From assembly GCA_947372865.1 (NCBI GenBank), contig CANBVJ010000024.1, forward strand, positions 1 to 43,940: 43,940 bases of DNA. The letters run 5' to 3'. Below are positions 18,580-25,880 of the stretch, one piece after another. Within the stretch, counting starts at the first letter, position 1. Every line of letters begins with the position of its first letter. The translations under genes and the position numbers were made by a program. Source of the DNA: Comamonadaceae bacterium (lineage in GTDB: Bacteria > Pseudomonadota > Gammaproteobacteria > Burkholderiales > Burkholderiaceae_C). Under the pieces are notes generated by a model that was not told the DNA's origin, did no database searches, and was given only the letters and a program-made list of their open reading frames with translations.

Positions 18580-19833
18580 ATGATGTTGAAGCTTTCTCAA
18601 TTGGCCACCGCAGTGGCTTTGGTGGTCGCAGGCGCGGCGGCAATGGCGGGTGAAGTCGAAGTGCTGCACTACTGGACTTCGGGCGGCGAGGCCAAGTCGG
18701 TCGCCGAACTCAAGAAAATCATGCAAGCCAAGGGCCACACCTGGAAAGACTTCGCAGTGGCTGGTGGCGGCGGTGACAACGCAGCCACCGTGCTCAAAAG
18801 CCGCGTGGTTTCGGGCAACCCCCCAGCCGCTGCCCAAATCAAGGGCCCAGCCATTCAAGAATGGGCTGCTGAAGGCGTGCTCGCTAACCTGGACGCAACG
18901 GCCAAGGCCGAAAAGTGGGACACCCTGCTGCCCGGCGTCGTAGCCAACGTCATGAAATACAAGGGCAACTACGTGGCTGCCCCCGTCAATGTGCACCGCG
19001 TTAACTGGATGTGGGCTAACGCCGCTGTCCTGAAAAAAGCCGGCGTGACTGGCACGCCCAAGACCTGGGACGAGTTCTTTGCTGCTGCTGAAAAGGTCAA
19101 AAAAGCCGGCCTGATCCCCGTGGCGCACGGTGGCCAAAACTGGCAAGACTTCACCACCTTTGAATCGGTGGTCTTGGGCGTGGGCGGTGCCAAGTTTTAC
19201 AGCGACGCACTGGTCAAGCTCGACCAAAAAGCGCTGACCAGCGACACCATGAAGAAGTCGCTTGAGACCTTCCGCAAGATCAAGGGCTACACCGACGCAG
19301 CCTCTCCGGGCCGCGACTGGAACCTGGCCACTGCCATGGTGATCCAAGAGAAAGCCGCTTTCCAGTTCATGGGTGACTGGGCCAAGGGCGAGTTCTCGGC
19401 TGCTGGCAAGGTGCCAGGCAAAGACTACATCTGCGCCGCCGCTCCTGGCACGGCCAACGCCTACACCTTCAACGTGGACTCGTTTGCCATGTTCAAGCTG
19501 AAAGACGCCGGTGCCCAAAAGGCCCAGGCCGACTTGGCTGCTTCCATCATGGGACCTGAGTTCCAAGAAGTGTTCAACCTGAACAAGGGCTCTATCCCTG
19601 TGCGTTTGAACATGGACATGGCCAAGTTTGACGACTGCGCCAAGCTGTCGGCCAAAGACTTCGTGTCCACCGCCAAGTCTGGCGGCCTGGTGCCATCGGT
19701 TGCCCACGGCATGGCGATTGCGCCGGCTGCTGAAGGCGCGATCAAGGACGCTGTGAGCCAGTTCTGGAACGACGACAAGATCTCGGTCGCCGACGGCGTG
19801 GCCAACATCGCCAAGGCAGCTGCTACCAAGTAA
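18580..19833 (+). CDS. gtsA: Glucose/mannose-type ABC transporter, substrate-binding protein
   Basis: Periplasmic sugar-binding protein that delivers substrate to the permeases encoded next. It has a clear signal peptide (two Met, Lys, then a hydrophobic stretch to AMA, cleavage about residue 23). The mature protein starts EVEVLHYWTSGGEAKSV, then WKDFAVAGGGGDNA and APVNVHRVNWMW, which closely follow the glucose-binding GtsA proteins of pseudomonads as I know them. Two adjacent ATGs (18580, 18583) are possible; a GGA lies 4-7 bases upstream. Length is 417. Codon choice is cleaner (few rare codons) than its neighbours, suggesting high expression. A hairpin pair after the gene may keep this level above the permeases. 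Confidence 0.92.
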   Translation: MMLKLSQLATAVALVVAGAAAMAGEVEVLHYWTSGGEAKSVAELKKIMQAKGHTWKDFAVAGGGGDNAATVLKSRVVSGNPPAAAQIKGPAIQEWAAEGVLANLDATAKAEKWDTLLPGVVANVMKYKGNYVAAPVNVHRVNWMWANAAVLKKAGVTGTPKTWDEFFAAAEKVKKAGLIPVAHGGQNWQDFTTFESVVLGVGGAKFYSDALVKLDQKALTSDTMKKSLETFRKIKGYTDAASPGRDWNLATAMVIQEKAAFQFMGDWAKGEFSAAGKVPGKDYICAAAPGTANAYTFNVDSFAMFKLKDAGAQKAQADLAASIMGPEFQEVFNLNKGSIPVRLNMDMAKFDDCAKLSAKDFVSTAKSGGLVPSVAHGMAIAPAAEGAIKDAVSQFWNDDKISVADGVANIAKAAATK

Positions 19834-19845
19834 GCCGCCCACGGA

Positions 19846-19916
19846 AGCCGCTCGGCCTTGCTGAGCGGCTGCTTTACCAACCCGTCCGATTCTCTTGAAG
19901 CGGACGGGTTTGTCTT
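19846..19916 (+). terminator. Two hairpins between gtsA and gtsB, likely attenuator
   Basis: Directly after gtsA lie two stem-loops. The first is AGCCGCTC (19846-19853) with GAGCGGCT (19863-19870), 8 bp. The second is AACCCGTCCG (19879-19888) with CGGACGGGTT (19901-19910), 10 bp, followed by TGTCTT. The T tracts are short, so read-through to the permease genes is expected. This is a usual design for making more binding protein than permease. Confidence 0.65.
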
Positions 19917-19973
19917 GTGCAAACGCCGAAGCCGCCGTGTGGCGACTGGGCTCTGCCGAACTCCAAGGCCCGC

Positions 19974-20852
19974 ATGAAATCTTTTGAAAACACCTTGCCC
20001 AAACTGGTCATTGCGCCGGGCTTTGTGCTGGGCTTTGCCTTTATCTACGGCTTTATGGTCTGGAACGGCATTTTGTCGGTCACGGCCTCGCGCATGCTGC
20101 CCAACTACGACGAATTTGTCGGGCTGGAGCAATACGCCCGCCTGTGGGACATGGACCGCTGGTGGCTGGCGCTGCGCAACCTGGGCGTTTTTAGCGTCTT
20201 GTACGTGGGCGGCTCGATGCTTTTGGGCATGGGTTTGGCGATTTTTCTGGACCAGAAAATCCGCTTTGAAGGCCTGCTGCGCACCATTTACCTCTACCCC
20301 ATGGCGCTCTCGTTTATTGTGACGGGTACCGCATGGAAATGGATTTTGAACCCCAGCCTCGGGCTGGAAAAGCTGATGCACGACCTGGGTTGGGCGAGCT
20401 TTCACTTTGACTGGCTGGTGCAAAGCGACACCGCCATTTACTGCGTGGTGATTGCTGGCATCTGGCAATCGGCCGGCTTTGCCATGGCGCTTTCGCTGGC
20501 GGGCCTGCGCGGCATTGACGACAGCATCATCAAGGCGGCGCAGATTGATGGCGCCAGCCTGCCGCGGATTTACTGGCGCATCATCCTGCCGATTTTGCGA
20601 CCGGTGGTGTTTTCGACGGTGCTGGTGCTGTCGCACCTGTCGATCAAAAGCTTTGATCTGGTCATGGCGCTCACCGCCGGGGGCCCGGGTTATGCGTCTG
20701 ACGTGCCGGCCACATTTATGTACGTGATGAGCTTTACCCGCGGCCAGATTGGCCTGGGCGCGGCCAGCGCCACCATGATGTTGGCCACCGTGGCGGCCAT
20801 TGTGGTGCCCTATTTGTACAGCGAGCTGCGCACCAAGCCGCACGCGCACTAA
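19974..20852 (+). CDS. gtsB: Sugar ABC transporter permease 1
   Basis: Inner-membrane permease of the MalF-like type, 292 residues, with six predicted membrane helices. The EAA loop that docks with the ATPase is visible as the segment around AAQIDGASLPRIYWRIILPI (about residue 205). The ATG at 19974 (MKSFENTLPK) is preferred. A GTG at 19917 in the same frame lies inside the upstream terminator-like hairpin region and adds a polar tail unlike the family. It is followed by the second permease after 10 bases. Substrate assignment comes from gtsA. Confidence 0.88.
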   Translation: MKSFENTLPKLVIAPGFVLGFAFIYGFMVWNGILSVTASRMLPNYDEFVGLEQYARLWDMDRWWLALRNLGVFSVLYVGGSMLLGMGLAIFLDQKIRFEGLLRTIYLYPMALSFIVTGTAWKWILNPSLGLEKLMHDLGWASFHFDWLVQSDTAIYCVVIAGIWQSAGFAMALSLAGLRGIDDSIIKAAQIDGASLPRIYWRIILPILRPVVFSTVLVLSHLSIKSFDLVMALTAGGPGYASDVPATFMYVMSFTRGQIGLGAASATMMLATVAAIVVPYLYSELRTKPHAH

Positions 20853-20862
20853 AGCTTTAGCC

Positions 20863-21717
20863 ATGAATACCTCCAAATTTTCTCGCGCGCTGATCTACGG
20901 CGTCTTGCTGTTCGCCGCCTTCTTTTTTCTGGCGCCGCTGTATGTGATGCTGGCTACCTCGTTCAAAGACGCAGCGCAAATCCGCGAGGGCAACCTGCTG
21001 AGCCTGCCCACGTCGCTCAACCTCGACAGTTGGCGCCTGGCCTGGGACAGCGCCTGCACTGGCGTGGACTGCCGCGGCCTCAAGCCCTATTTCGTCAACT
21101 CGGTCGTCATGGCCGTGCCTGCGGTGCTGATCTCTACCGCCTGGGGCGCCATCAACGGCTATGTGCTGAGTTTGTGGAAGTTCAAGGGCAGCGAGCTGCT
21201 GTTTGGCTTCATGTTGTTTGGCGTGTTCATGCCTTTTCAGGTGGTGCTGCTGCCCATGAGCCAGGTGCTGGGTTTTCTGGGCTTGTCGAGCTCACTCTCG
21301 GGCCTGGTGCTGGTGCACTGCATTGCGGGCTTGGCGGGCACCACGCTGTTTTTCCGCAACTACTACGCCGCCATTCCACGCGAGCTGGTCAATGCCGCGC
21401 GCATGGACGGTGCGGGTTTTTGGCGCATTTTCTGGCGCATTGTGTTGCCCATGTCCACGCCGATTTTGATGGTGACGCTGATCTGGCAGTTCACCAACAT
21501 CTGGAACGATTTTTTGTTTGGCGTGGCCTTTAGCGGCGCCGACAGCAAGCCCATCACCGTGGGCCTGAACAATATGGCCAACACCTCTAGCAGCGTGAAA
21601 AGCTACAACGTGGACATGGCAGCCGCCGTGATCGCGGGTTTGCCCACCATGCTCGTGTACGTGCTGGCGGGTCAGTATTTTGTCAAAGGCCTCACGGCCG
21701 GCGCAGTCAAAGGATAG
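20863..21717 (+). CDS. gtsC: Sugar ABC transporter permease 2
   Basis: MalG-like inner-membrane permease of 284 residues and six membrane helices. The first spans about residues 10-32 (ALIYGVLLFAAFFFLAP). The EAA loop is seen as NAARMDGAGFWRIFWRIVLP near residue 190. A cysteine-bearing periplasmic loop (ACTGVDCRG) follows helix 1; the two Cys could form a disulfide. The ATG at 20863 follows the previous stop by 10 bases. It would pair with GtsB to form the channel. Confidence 0.88.
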   Translation: MNTSKFSRALIYGVLLFAAFFFLAPLYVMLATSFKDAAQIREGNLLSLPTSLNLDSWRLAWDSACTGVDCRGLKPYFVNSVVMAVPAVLISTAWGAINGYVLSLWKFKGSELLFGFMLFGVFMPFQVVLLPMSQVLGFLGLSSSLSGLVLVHCIAGLAGTTLFFRNYYAAIPRELVNAARMDGAGFWRIFWRIVLPMSTPILMVTLIWQFTNIWNDFLFGVAFSGADSKPITVGLNNMANTSSSVKSYNVDMAAAVIAGLPTMLVYVLAGQYFVKGLTAGAVKG

Positions 21718-21721
21718 AGAT

Positions 21722-22789
21722 ATGGCAGCCTCCCTCACCATTTCGGGCATTCGCAAAGCATTCGGCAAAGGCGCCAGCGCCGTTGAAGTGCTCAAACGCA
21801 TCGACATTGACGTCGCCCCCGGCGAATTTTTGATTCTTGTCGGCCCCTCGGGCTGCGGCAAATCCACGCTGCTCAACATCATTGCCGGCCTGGAAGACCC
21901 GACCGAAGGCGAACTGCGCATTGCCGGCAAAAACGTGGTGGGCGTGGCCCCCGCGCAGCGCGACATTGCCATGGTGTTCCAAAGCTACGCGCTGTACCCC
22001 ACCATGAGCGTGGCCGACAACATTGGCTTTGCGCTCGAAATGCGCAAGGTGCCCAAAGAGCAGCGCCAAAAACGCATTGCCGAAGTTGCCGCCATGCTGC
22101 AAATCTCGCACCTGCTGGACCGCCGCCCGGCGCAGCTCTCGGGCGGCCAACGCCAGCGCGTGGCCATGGGCCGCGCCTTGGCGCGCGACCCGCAGCTGTT
22201 TTTGTTTGACGAGCCGCTGTCCAACCTGGACGCCAAACTGCGCGTGGAAATGCGCGCCGAAATCAAACGCCTGCACCAGGTAAGCGGCATTACCAGCGTG
22301 TACGTAACGCACGACCAGATTGAGGCCATGACGCTGGGCAGCCGCATTGCGGTGATGAAAGACGGCATCTTGCAGCAAATCGGCACGCCCGACGAGATTT
22401 ACCGCACACCCGCCAACACCTATGTGGCCAGCTTTATCGGCTCGCCCACCATGAACTTCATCCCCGGCCAGTTGCAGGGCACGGGCGAGGCATCGCGCTT
22501 TGTGTTTGCCGGTGGCACGCTAGAGCTGCCCGGCCCGGTGCAAGGCGACGTGACCCTGGGCCAACGCCCCGAGCACATTCACCTGAGCGACGACGCCCCT
22601 TGGCGCGGCCAAGTGAGCCTGGTCGAACCCACCGGCGCCGACACCTATGTGGTGGTCAAAACCGAGGTGGGCGCCATCACGGTGCGCGCGCCGGCCAACA
22701 CCAAGCTGCAAGTGGGGCAGACCATTGGCCTGACGGTTAGCAGCCGGCACAACAACTGGTTTCATACGACCAGCGGCGTGCGCCTTTAA
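21722..22789 (+). CDS. Sugar ABC transporter ATP-binding protein (MalK/UgpC type)
   Basis: Cytoplasmic ATPase of the importer, 355 residues. Walker A is GPSGCGKST (about residue 40), the Q-loop is MVFQSYALYP, and the signature is LSGGQRQR (about 139). Walker B is LFLFDEP with D-loop SNLDAKLR, and the switch His is in YVTHDQIEA. A C-terminal TOBE-like regulatory domain starts near residue 235 (GSPTMNFIPG). The start ATG at 21722 lies 4 bases after the permease stop, with AGGATAGAGA ahead of it. Last gene of the operon. Enzymes of this type can serve several importers, so it may not be exclusive to glucose. Confidence 0.93.
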   Translation: MAASLTISGIRKAFGKGASAVEVLKRIDIDVAPGEFLILVGPSGCGKSTLLNIIAGLEDPTEGELRIAGKNVVGVAPAQRDIAMVFQSYALYPTMSVADNIGFALEMRKVPKEQRQKRIAEVAAMLQISHLLDRRPAQLSGGQRQRVAMGRALARDPQLFLFDEPLSNLDAKLRVEMRAEIKRLHQVSGITSVYVTHDQIEAMTLGSRIAVMKDGILQQIGTPDEIYRTPANTYVASFIGSPTMNFIPGQLQGTGEASRFVFAGGTLELPGPVQGDVTLGQRPEHIHLSDDAPWRGQVSLVEPTGADTYVVVKTEVGAITVRAPANTKLQVGQTIGLTVSSRHNNWFHTTSGVRL

Positions 22790-22840
22790 GCGTTAGCGGG
22801 CCTGGGTTGTAGCCGGGTGCTGCGCGCGGGCTGATTCGCG

Positions 22841-22932
22841 CCGAGGGCAACGGGGTGGACGGTTCCGCGAATGTCCCCCGCCCTGCGGGCTCCTCCTTAA
22901 TTTCGCTGCACCATCCACCCCATTGCCCTCGG
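22841..22932. repeat. Inverted-repeat element after the sugar importer operon
   Basis: Arms of 22 bases (22841-22862 and 22911-22932) pair at 20 of 22 positions around a 48-base centre. The centre holds a small hairpin (CCCGC 22877-22881, GCGGG 22885-22889). The unit has no coding content. It resembles intergenic repeats I recall as abundant in Comamonadaceae genomes. It may also end transcription of the importer operon, since no other terminator is seen there. Confidence 0.65.
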
Positions 22933-23023
22933 CAGCCAGCGGTTTTGGGCTAGTGCGCTCGCACATTTTCTTTTTAACGCTTTTCTTTTTGCTAAGATTA
23001 CTTCGCCGGTTTTTATCAAGATC

Positions 23024-23121
23024 GGCGGACAAGAAAATTGAAGGGCAAACCCGGTGAAAACCGGCGACGCAAAGCCACCGAACTACCGCGCCACCACGGG
23101 CGCAACGTCAGCGGGGCCGCC
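23024..23121 (+). ncRNA. Cyclic-di-GMP-I (GEMM) riboswitch aptamer
   Basis: The conserved core of the GEMM/c-di-GMP-I riboswitch is readable: GGGCAAACC (23043-23051), stem CCGGT with a GAAA tetraloop and ACCGG (23051-23064), then GACGCAAAGCC, the tetraloop receptor (23066-23076). A variable hairpin GCGCC/GGCGC follows (23088-23103), and then the 3' consensus GTCAGCGGGG (23107-23116). Closing stem P1 can form from GGCGG (23024-23028) and CCGCC (23117-23121). The P1 5' strand is about 14 bases from the core instead of only a few, an insertion relative to usual examples. The RNA would sense the second messenger c-di-GMP and control the genes that follow on the plus strand. Confidence 0.87.
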
Positions 23122-23129
23122 AGATTCGA

Positions 23130-23150
23130 CGGACAGGATGGGCTTGTCTG
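23130..23150 (+). terminator. Hairpin just after the riboswitch, possible expression platform
   Basis: An 8-bp stem with two G-T pairs (23130-23137 with 23143-23150), loop of five bases, followed by CTCTTTCC. It starts 9 bases after the aptamer's closing stem, where a ligand-controlled terminator would be expected. The T tract is poor, so this is a candidate only. Control of translation at the GGGAG at 23177 is the alternative. Confidence 0.4.
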
Positions 23151-23188
23151 CTCTTTCCTGATGTTGCTTATGCGATGGGAGCGTCGAA

Positions 23189-23383
23189 ATGAGACGAAAA
23201 AATGCTTATGGGGCATTCAATGCTTGTTGTCAGCTTTTTACAGAGATGTATCGCCCCAAAGCGGTTGGTTGCGGCGGTGCCTCGGGCGGCGGTGATGCAG
23301 CCTATGTAGTCATAGAAATTTGCGGGCTACCCTATAGCGGTCATTTGCAACTTGGGAGCGACCTACCACTTTGGGTGCCGTAG
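23189..23383 (+). CDS. Unrecognised 64-residue protein downstream of the riboswitch
   Basis: A short frame with ATG at 23189 and a good ribosome site (GGGAG 23177-23181, seven bases away), the first start codon with such a site after the aptamer. The product has a basic start (MRRKNAYGAF), two adjacent Cys, a third and fourth Cys, and a Gly-rich centre (GCGGASGGGDA). No membrane helix and no family were recognised. The basic start vaguely recalls a type IV prepilin leader, but the hydrophobic helix that should follow is missing. It may be a leader peptide, a small gene or a remnant. Confidence 0.35.
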   Translation: MRRKNAYGAFNACCQLFTEMYRPKAVGCGGASGGGDAAYVVIEICGLPYSGHLQLGSDLPLWVP

Positions 23384-23416
23384 CGCTAGGGTCAACGCTA
23401 ACAACAGGGGGAATGG

Positions 23417-24097
23417 ATGAGGATCCGTTTTACACACGGCTTTGATCTTATGTACTCGATCACGCTTATGGTCGGTTCGTTGGGTATCGCTTCCGCAGCA
23501 GTATCGGTAGTCGGATCTGTTCTGGGTCCGCTTGAGTCCATTTTCAAATCGCTCGATGTTGGCTGGCTTTGGGCTCTGCTATCAATCGCTTTTTTCATCG
23601 CGGCATTCGTTGGATCCATGATGCTGCTGATAAATACGGTTCTTCCCCAGTGGCTCCCCACTTTTCTGTATGTTCGTGCGTCATCTCGCACGCCAGTAGT
23701 GCCTAGTGAAGCCGAGAAGGTGGGCTTTCTGTTCAACGGAAGCCTTAATGGTGTCTGGTATCCCATGTCGCACCTGCGAAAAGTACATCCTGATTACCGC
23801 AAAGAGATGCTGTTCCGGTTCGCAAACAAGATCGCCGCTAAAAATGGCTGGCGGAGGATCTTTGAAATGCCTGAGGATCAGGAAGAAACGCCGCAGCCTA
23901 GCCCAGATAACTTATCTTTTAAAGAGGCTCCGAAGGTTGACCCGAGAACTGTGCAGGCCATGGCTTGTGCCAGGATGCTCGGGTTCACGGAAGTTCCCAA
24001 GGACATCGAGACTGCAAAGCAGGCCTTCCGCAGAAAAATGCAAGGGATCCACCCGGACAAGTTTAAGACCTTCTTTTCCGTGCCACTTGTACGATGA
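23417..24097 (+). CDS. Membrane protein with a truncated C-terminal J-like domain
   Basis: A 226-residue protein. It has an N-terminal hydrophobic region with two helices (about 12-35 and 48-75), and a cytoplasmic middle with NGSLNGVWYPMSHLRKVHPDY. A Pro/Glu-rich linker lies at about 150-170. The last 50 residues read ARMLGF...IETAKQAFRRKMQGIHPDKF, as in J domains of DnaJ-type co-chaperones up to the HPD motif that stimulates Hsp70. Helix III should follow, but the frame ends 12 codons later. Other frames do not restore it, so the gene is probably cut at its 3' end. The ATG at 23417 has AGGGGGA upstream. It is the first sizeable gene after the c-di-GMP aptamer. Not a family I can name. Confidence 0.6.
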   Translation: MRIRFTHGFDLMYSITLMVGSLGIASAAVSVVGSVLGPLESIFKSLDVGWLWALLSIAFFIAAFVGSMMLLINTVLPQWLPTFLYVRASSRTPVVPSEAEKVGFLFNGSLNGVWYPMSHLRKVHPDYRKEMLFRFANKIAAKNGWRRIFEMPEDQEETPQPSPDNLSFKEAPKVDPRTVQAMACARMLGFTEVPKDIETAKQAFRRKMQGIHPDKFKTFFSVPLVR

Positions 24098-24489
24098 TCT
24101 TGATGTGTTCCAGATAAGTCATCAAGACCCTTTTCAAGCTTTCTAAGCTACCCGCCGTGCCCGCTCTAATTGTGAGCTTTCCGGTACCCAAGATCGACAT
24201 GAGTAGTTCCACTATGGGCACGATGCCGAAGACCATTCACGACTCTTGACCGAACTGGAACTGGATCACCCCAAAGCTGCCAGCGGTCTAGGCTCCAATA
24301 AGCCTATCGCAGGCTCACAGTTAGGCTCGGGCAATGACCGCTAAGGCCTCCAGCAGTATTCCTGCTGCTGAATGCCGCACTTTTCTCACGGCAGTGACGA
24401 GGCCGCCGCCGCCTAACTTTAATCGCCAATAGATATAGTCAACATTGCCCCGAAAACTACCTCAAGGCTTCTATGAACGGACTACCCCA
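24098..24489. other. Gene-free AT-richer gap, likely decayed DNA
   Basis: About 390 bases with no frame of useful length on either strand. Short coding-like scraps can be read, for example a stretch at about 24227-24345 on the plus strand ending in TAA, but no family was recognised. A hairpin CAGCAG/CTGCTG (24351-24367, loop TATTC) is present. Looks like remains of one or more lost genes between the truncated J-domain protein and the DUF6622 gene. Confidence 0.5.
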
Positions 24490-24984
24490 TTGATAACCCA
24501 AATAATCACCCACACCCCAACTTGGGTCTTTGGCCTCTTTGTTCTGTTAATCGCCTTCGGACTTCAACAAACGCGTAGCCGCAACGTCAATGCGGTACTG
24601 GCCTATCTGCTGCCTTTGGGAATGATTGGCTTGTCGCTTTTTGGGATTCACTCAAGCTTCGGTATGCAGCCCGCCCCGGTGGCGATATGGGCGGCGGGCT
24701 TGCTAGTCGTCACGGGTATCCGGTTCAAGTATTTTCGGGATGAGCGGGTCACATTCACCCGCGCAAGCCGGTCATTTTTCATCCCCGGTAGCTGGATTCC
24801 ACTCTGTGTGATCGTGGCGATATTTGTCACCAAGTATGCGTTTACCATCATGCGCGCGCTCCATGCGGAAATGGCTGGCACCGACGCCTTCATTGCTGCG
24901 TTCAGCCTGGCATATGGGTGCTACAGCGGATATTTTTCGTCCAGAGCGGCCAACTTGGTCTACGCAGCCAAAGGTGCCGAATAA
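24490..24984 (+). CDS. DUF6622-type integral membrane protein
   Basis: A small membrane protein of about 164 residues with four or five hydrophobic helices: FGLFVLLIAFGL, LLPLGMIGLSLFGI, VAIWAAGLLVV, IPLCVIVAIFV and a last one near the C-terminus. The opening LITQIITHTPTWVFGLF matches the family's usual start, so TTG 24490 is chosen; the frame stays open to another TTG at 24445. No ATG in frame fits. Function of the family is not known. Codon use and base composition are more AT-rich than in the flanking core genes, in keeping with the accessory patch. Confidence 0.65.
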   Translation: MITQIITHTPTWVFGLFVLLIAFGLQQTRSRNVNAVLAYLLPLGMIGLSLFGIHSSFGMQPAPVAIWAAGLLVVTGIRFKYFRDERVTFTRASRSFFIPGSWIPLCVIVAIFVTKYAFTIMRALHAEMAGTDAFIAAFSLAYGCYSGYFSSRAANLVYAAKGAE

Positions 24985-25002
24985 TGGCGTAAGCCCCACC
25001 CC

Positions 25003-25096
25003 TTACCCCAACGCCAACACCATCCGTACCACCGACCCATGCGGCGCACGGTTGTGTGCTTGCATGCTGCCGCCGTGGCGCTGCGCGATTTCGGCC
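25003..25096 (-). pseudogene. Fragment: 3' end of a histidine kinase gene
   Basis: Bases 24994-25096 align without gaps to 25872-25974, the 3' end of the intact sensor kinase gene, with about 89 of 103 identical by hand count. Read on the minus strand the fragment is still in frame: AEIAQRHGGSMQAHNRAPHG and on to a TAA exactly where the intact gene has TGA. The similarity stops abruptly at 25096, a few bases before the antitoxin gene. It is a broken second copy of a TctE-like kinase end, now separated from its source by the toxin-antitoxin pair. Most differences fall at third codon positions, so it once encoded a working protein. Confidence 0.8.
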
Positions 25097-25107
25097 AAAG
25101 TCGGAAG

Positions 25108-25455
25108 TTAAGCCGCAGTGCGTTTGGGCGTTGTCGGACTTGGGCGAACCGCCAAATTGTTAGTGGGCCGAGGCCTGCGTACCAAGCGAACTTCCAGCTT
25201 GCATCCCAGTGCATCCGCATATTTGGTCAGTGTTGCCAGTGATGGTGAATGCTTGCCGCTGCCCGATTCCATGCGCGCAACGGCAGATTGCGTGGTGCCG
25301 ATTTTTTCTGCCACCTGCGCCTGGGTGAGACCTTGCGCAGTCCGCGCCTTTAAGAACTCGTCCAAAAGCGAAAACTCGTCGGCCAGTTTTTCGTATTCCG
25401 TCGCTACCTCAGCATTAGCCAGTGCCTTGGTGCGAAGTTGCTTATGCGTCAGCAT
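25108..25455 (-). CDS. higA: Antitoxin, XRE-type helix-turn-helix protein (HigA-like)
   Basis: A 115-residue DNA-binding protein. The helix-turn-helix lies at about residues 40-70 (GLTQAQVAEKIGTTQSAVARMES), followed by HSPSLATLTKYADALGCKLEV, the usual end of XRE-type antitoxins of the HigA/RelB-associated class. The C-terminal tail is basic and Pro-rich. Its start overlaps the toxin's last codons by 14 bases, giving the toxin-first order typical of higBA. It would neutralise the toxin and repress its own promoter. The gene symbol is by similarity only. Confidence 0.85.
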   Translation of the reverse strand: MLTHKQLRTKALANAEVATEYEKLADEFSLLDEFLKARTAQGLTQAQVAEKIGTTQSAVARMESGSGKHSPSLATLTKYADALGCKLEVRLVRRPRPTNNLAVRPSPTTPKRTAA

Positions 25456-25774
25456 TTTTCCATTCCTTCATTCGCTTGCGCGCAAGTGCCAATTCTTTGG
25501 GCGGTGTCTTATCGGTTTTCTTCACGAACTGATGGAGCATGACGATCTGGCGATCGACCAAGGTGCAATAAAACACCCGCCCAATACCCTCACGGGATTT
25601 CAAACGCAACTCGAAGAGTCCCATGCTCATTGCCCGTGTGTGGGGCATTCCTAAATCTGGGCCAAACTCAAGCATGCGATCAGTGCAATGAAAGTACCTG
25701 GCCAAAATGCCTGGCGGCAAGGCCAGCACATCAGCCTGCAGCTTTTCATCGTGGTATTTGATCTCCCAATTCAT
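25442..25774 (-). CDS. higB: Toxin, RelE/HigB (phage Gp49-like) family
   Basis: A 110-residue protein of the phage-derived Gp49-like/HigB family, ribosome-dependent mRNA interferases. The pattern is clear: LPPGILARYFHCTDRMLEFG, GMPHTRAMSMGLFELRLKSREGIGRVFYC and the C-terminal VMLHQFVKKTDKTPPKELALARKRM. It precedes the antitoxin with overlap, so both are made from one transcript. A TATATT lies a few bases before the ATG on the minus strand, so the leader must be very short if that is the -10 box. The pair sits between two copies of the same kinase 3' end. Confidence 0.88.
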   Translation of the reverse strand: MNWEIKYHDEKLQADVLALPPGILARYFHCTDRMLEFGPDLGMPHTRAMSMGLFELRLKSREGIGRVFYCTLVDRQIVMLHQFVKKTDKTPPKELALARKRMKEWKNADA

Positions 25775-25880
25775 GCCAGAAATATAGCATGTTTGAGATA
25801 ATTTCTAGATGCTGGGTTCAGCCAGTCTGTGTGAAGTTTGACGAATTACAGGGGCGTCACCGCCCCAAACACCCCACCCC

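Noticed and set aside
23038..23295. Plus-strand frame of 85 codons beginning in the riboswitch
   Set aside because: Its first third is the conserved aptamer RNA, so the sequence is constrained by structure and not by coding; no ribosome site.
24062..24146. A frameshift that would restore the missing J-domain helix III
   Set aside because: None of the three frames after HPD reads like helix III, so truncation or replacement is more likely than a single frameshift.
24320..24420. GTTAGGC and GCCTAAC as possible integron attC ends near the DUF6622 gene
   Set aside because: They are in the wrong order for one attC site, and no matching partner ends were found at suitable distance; such 7-mers are common by chance.
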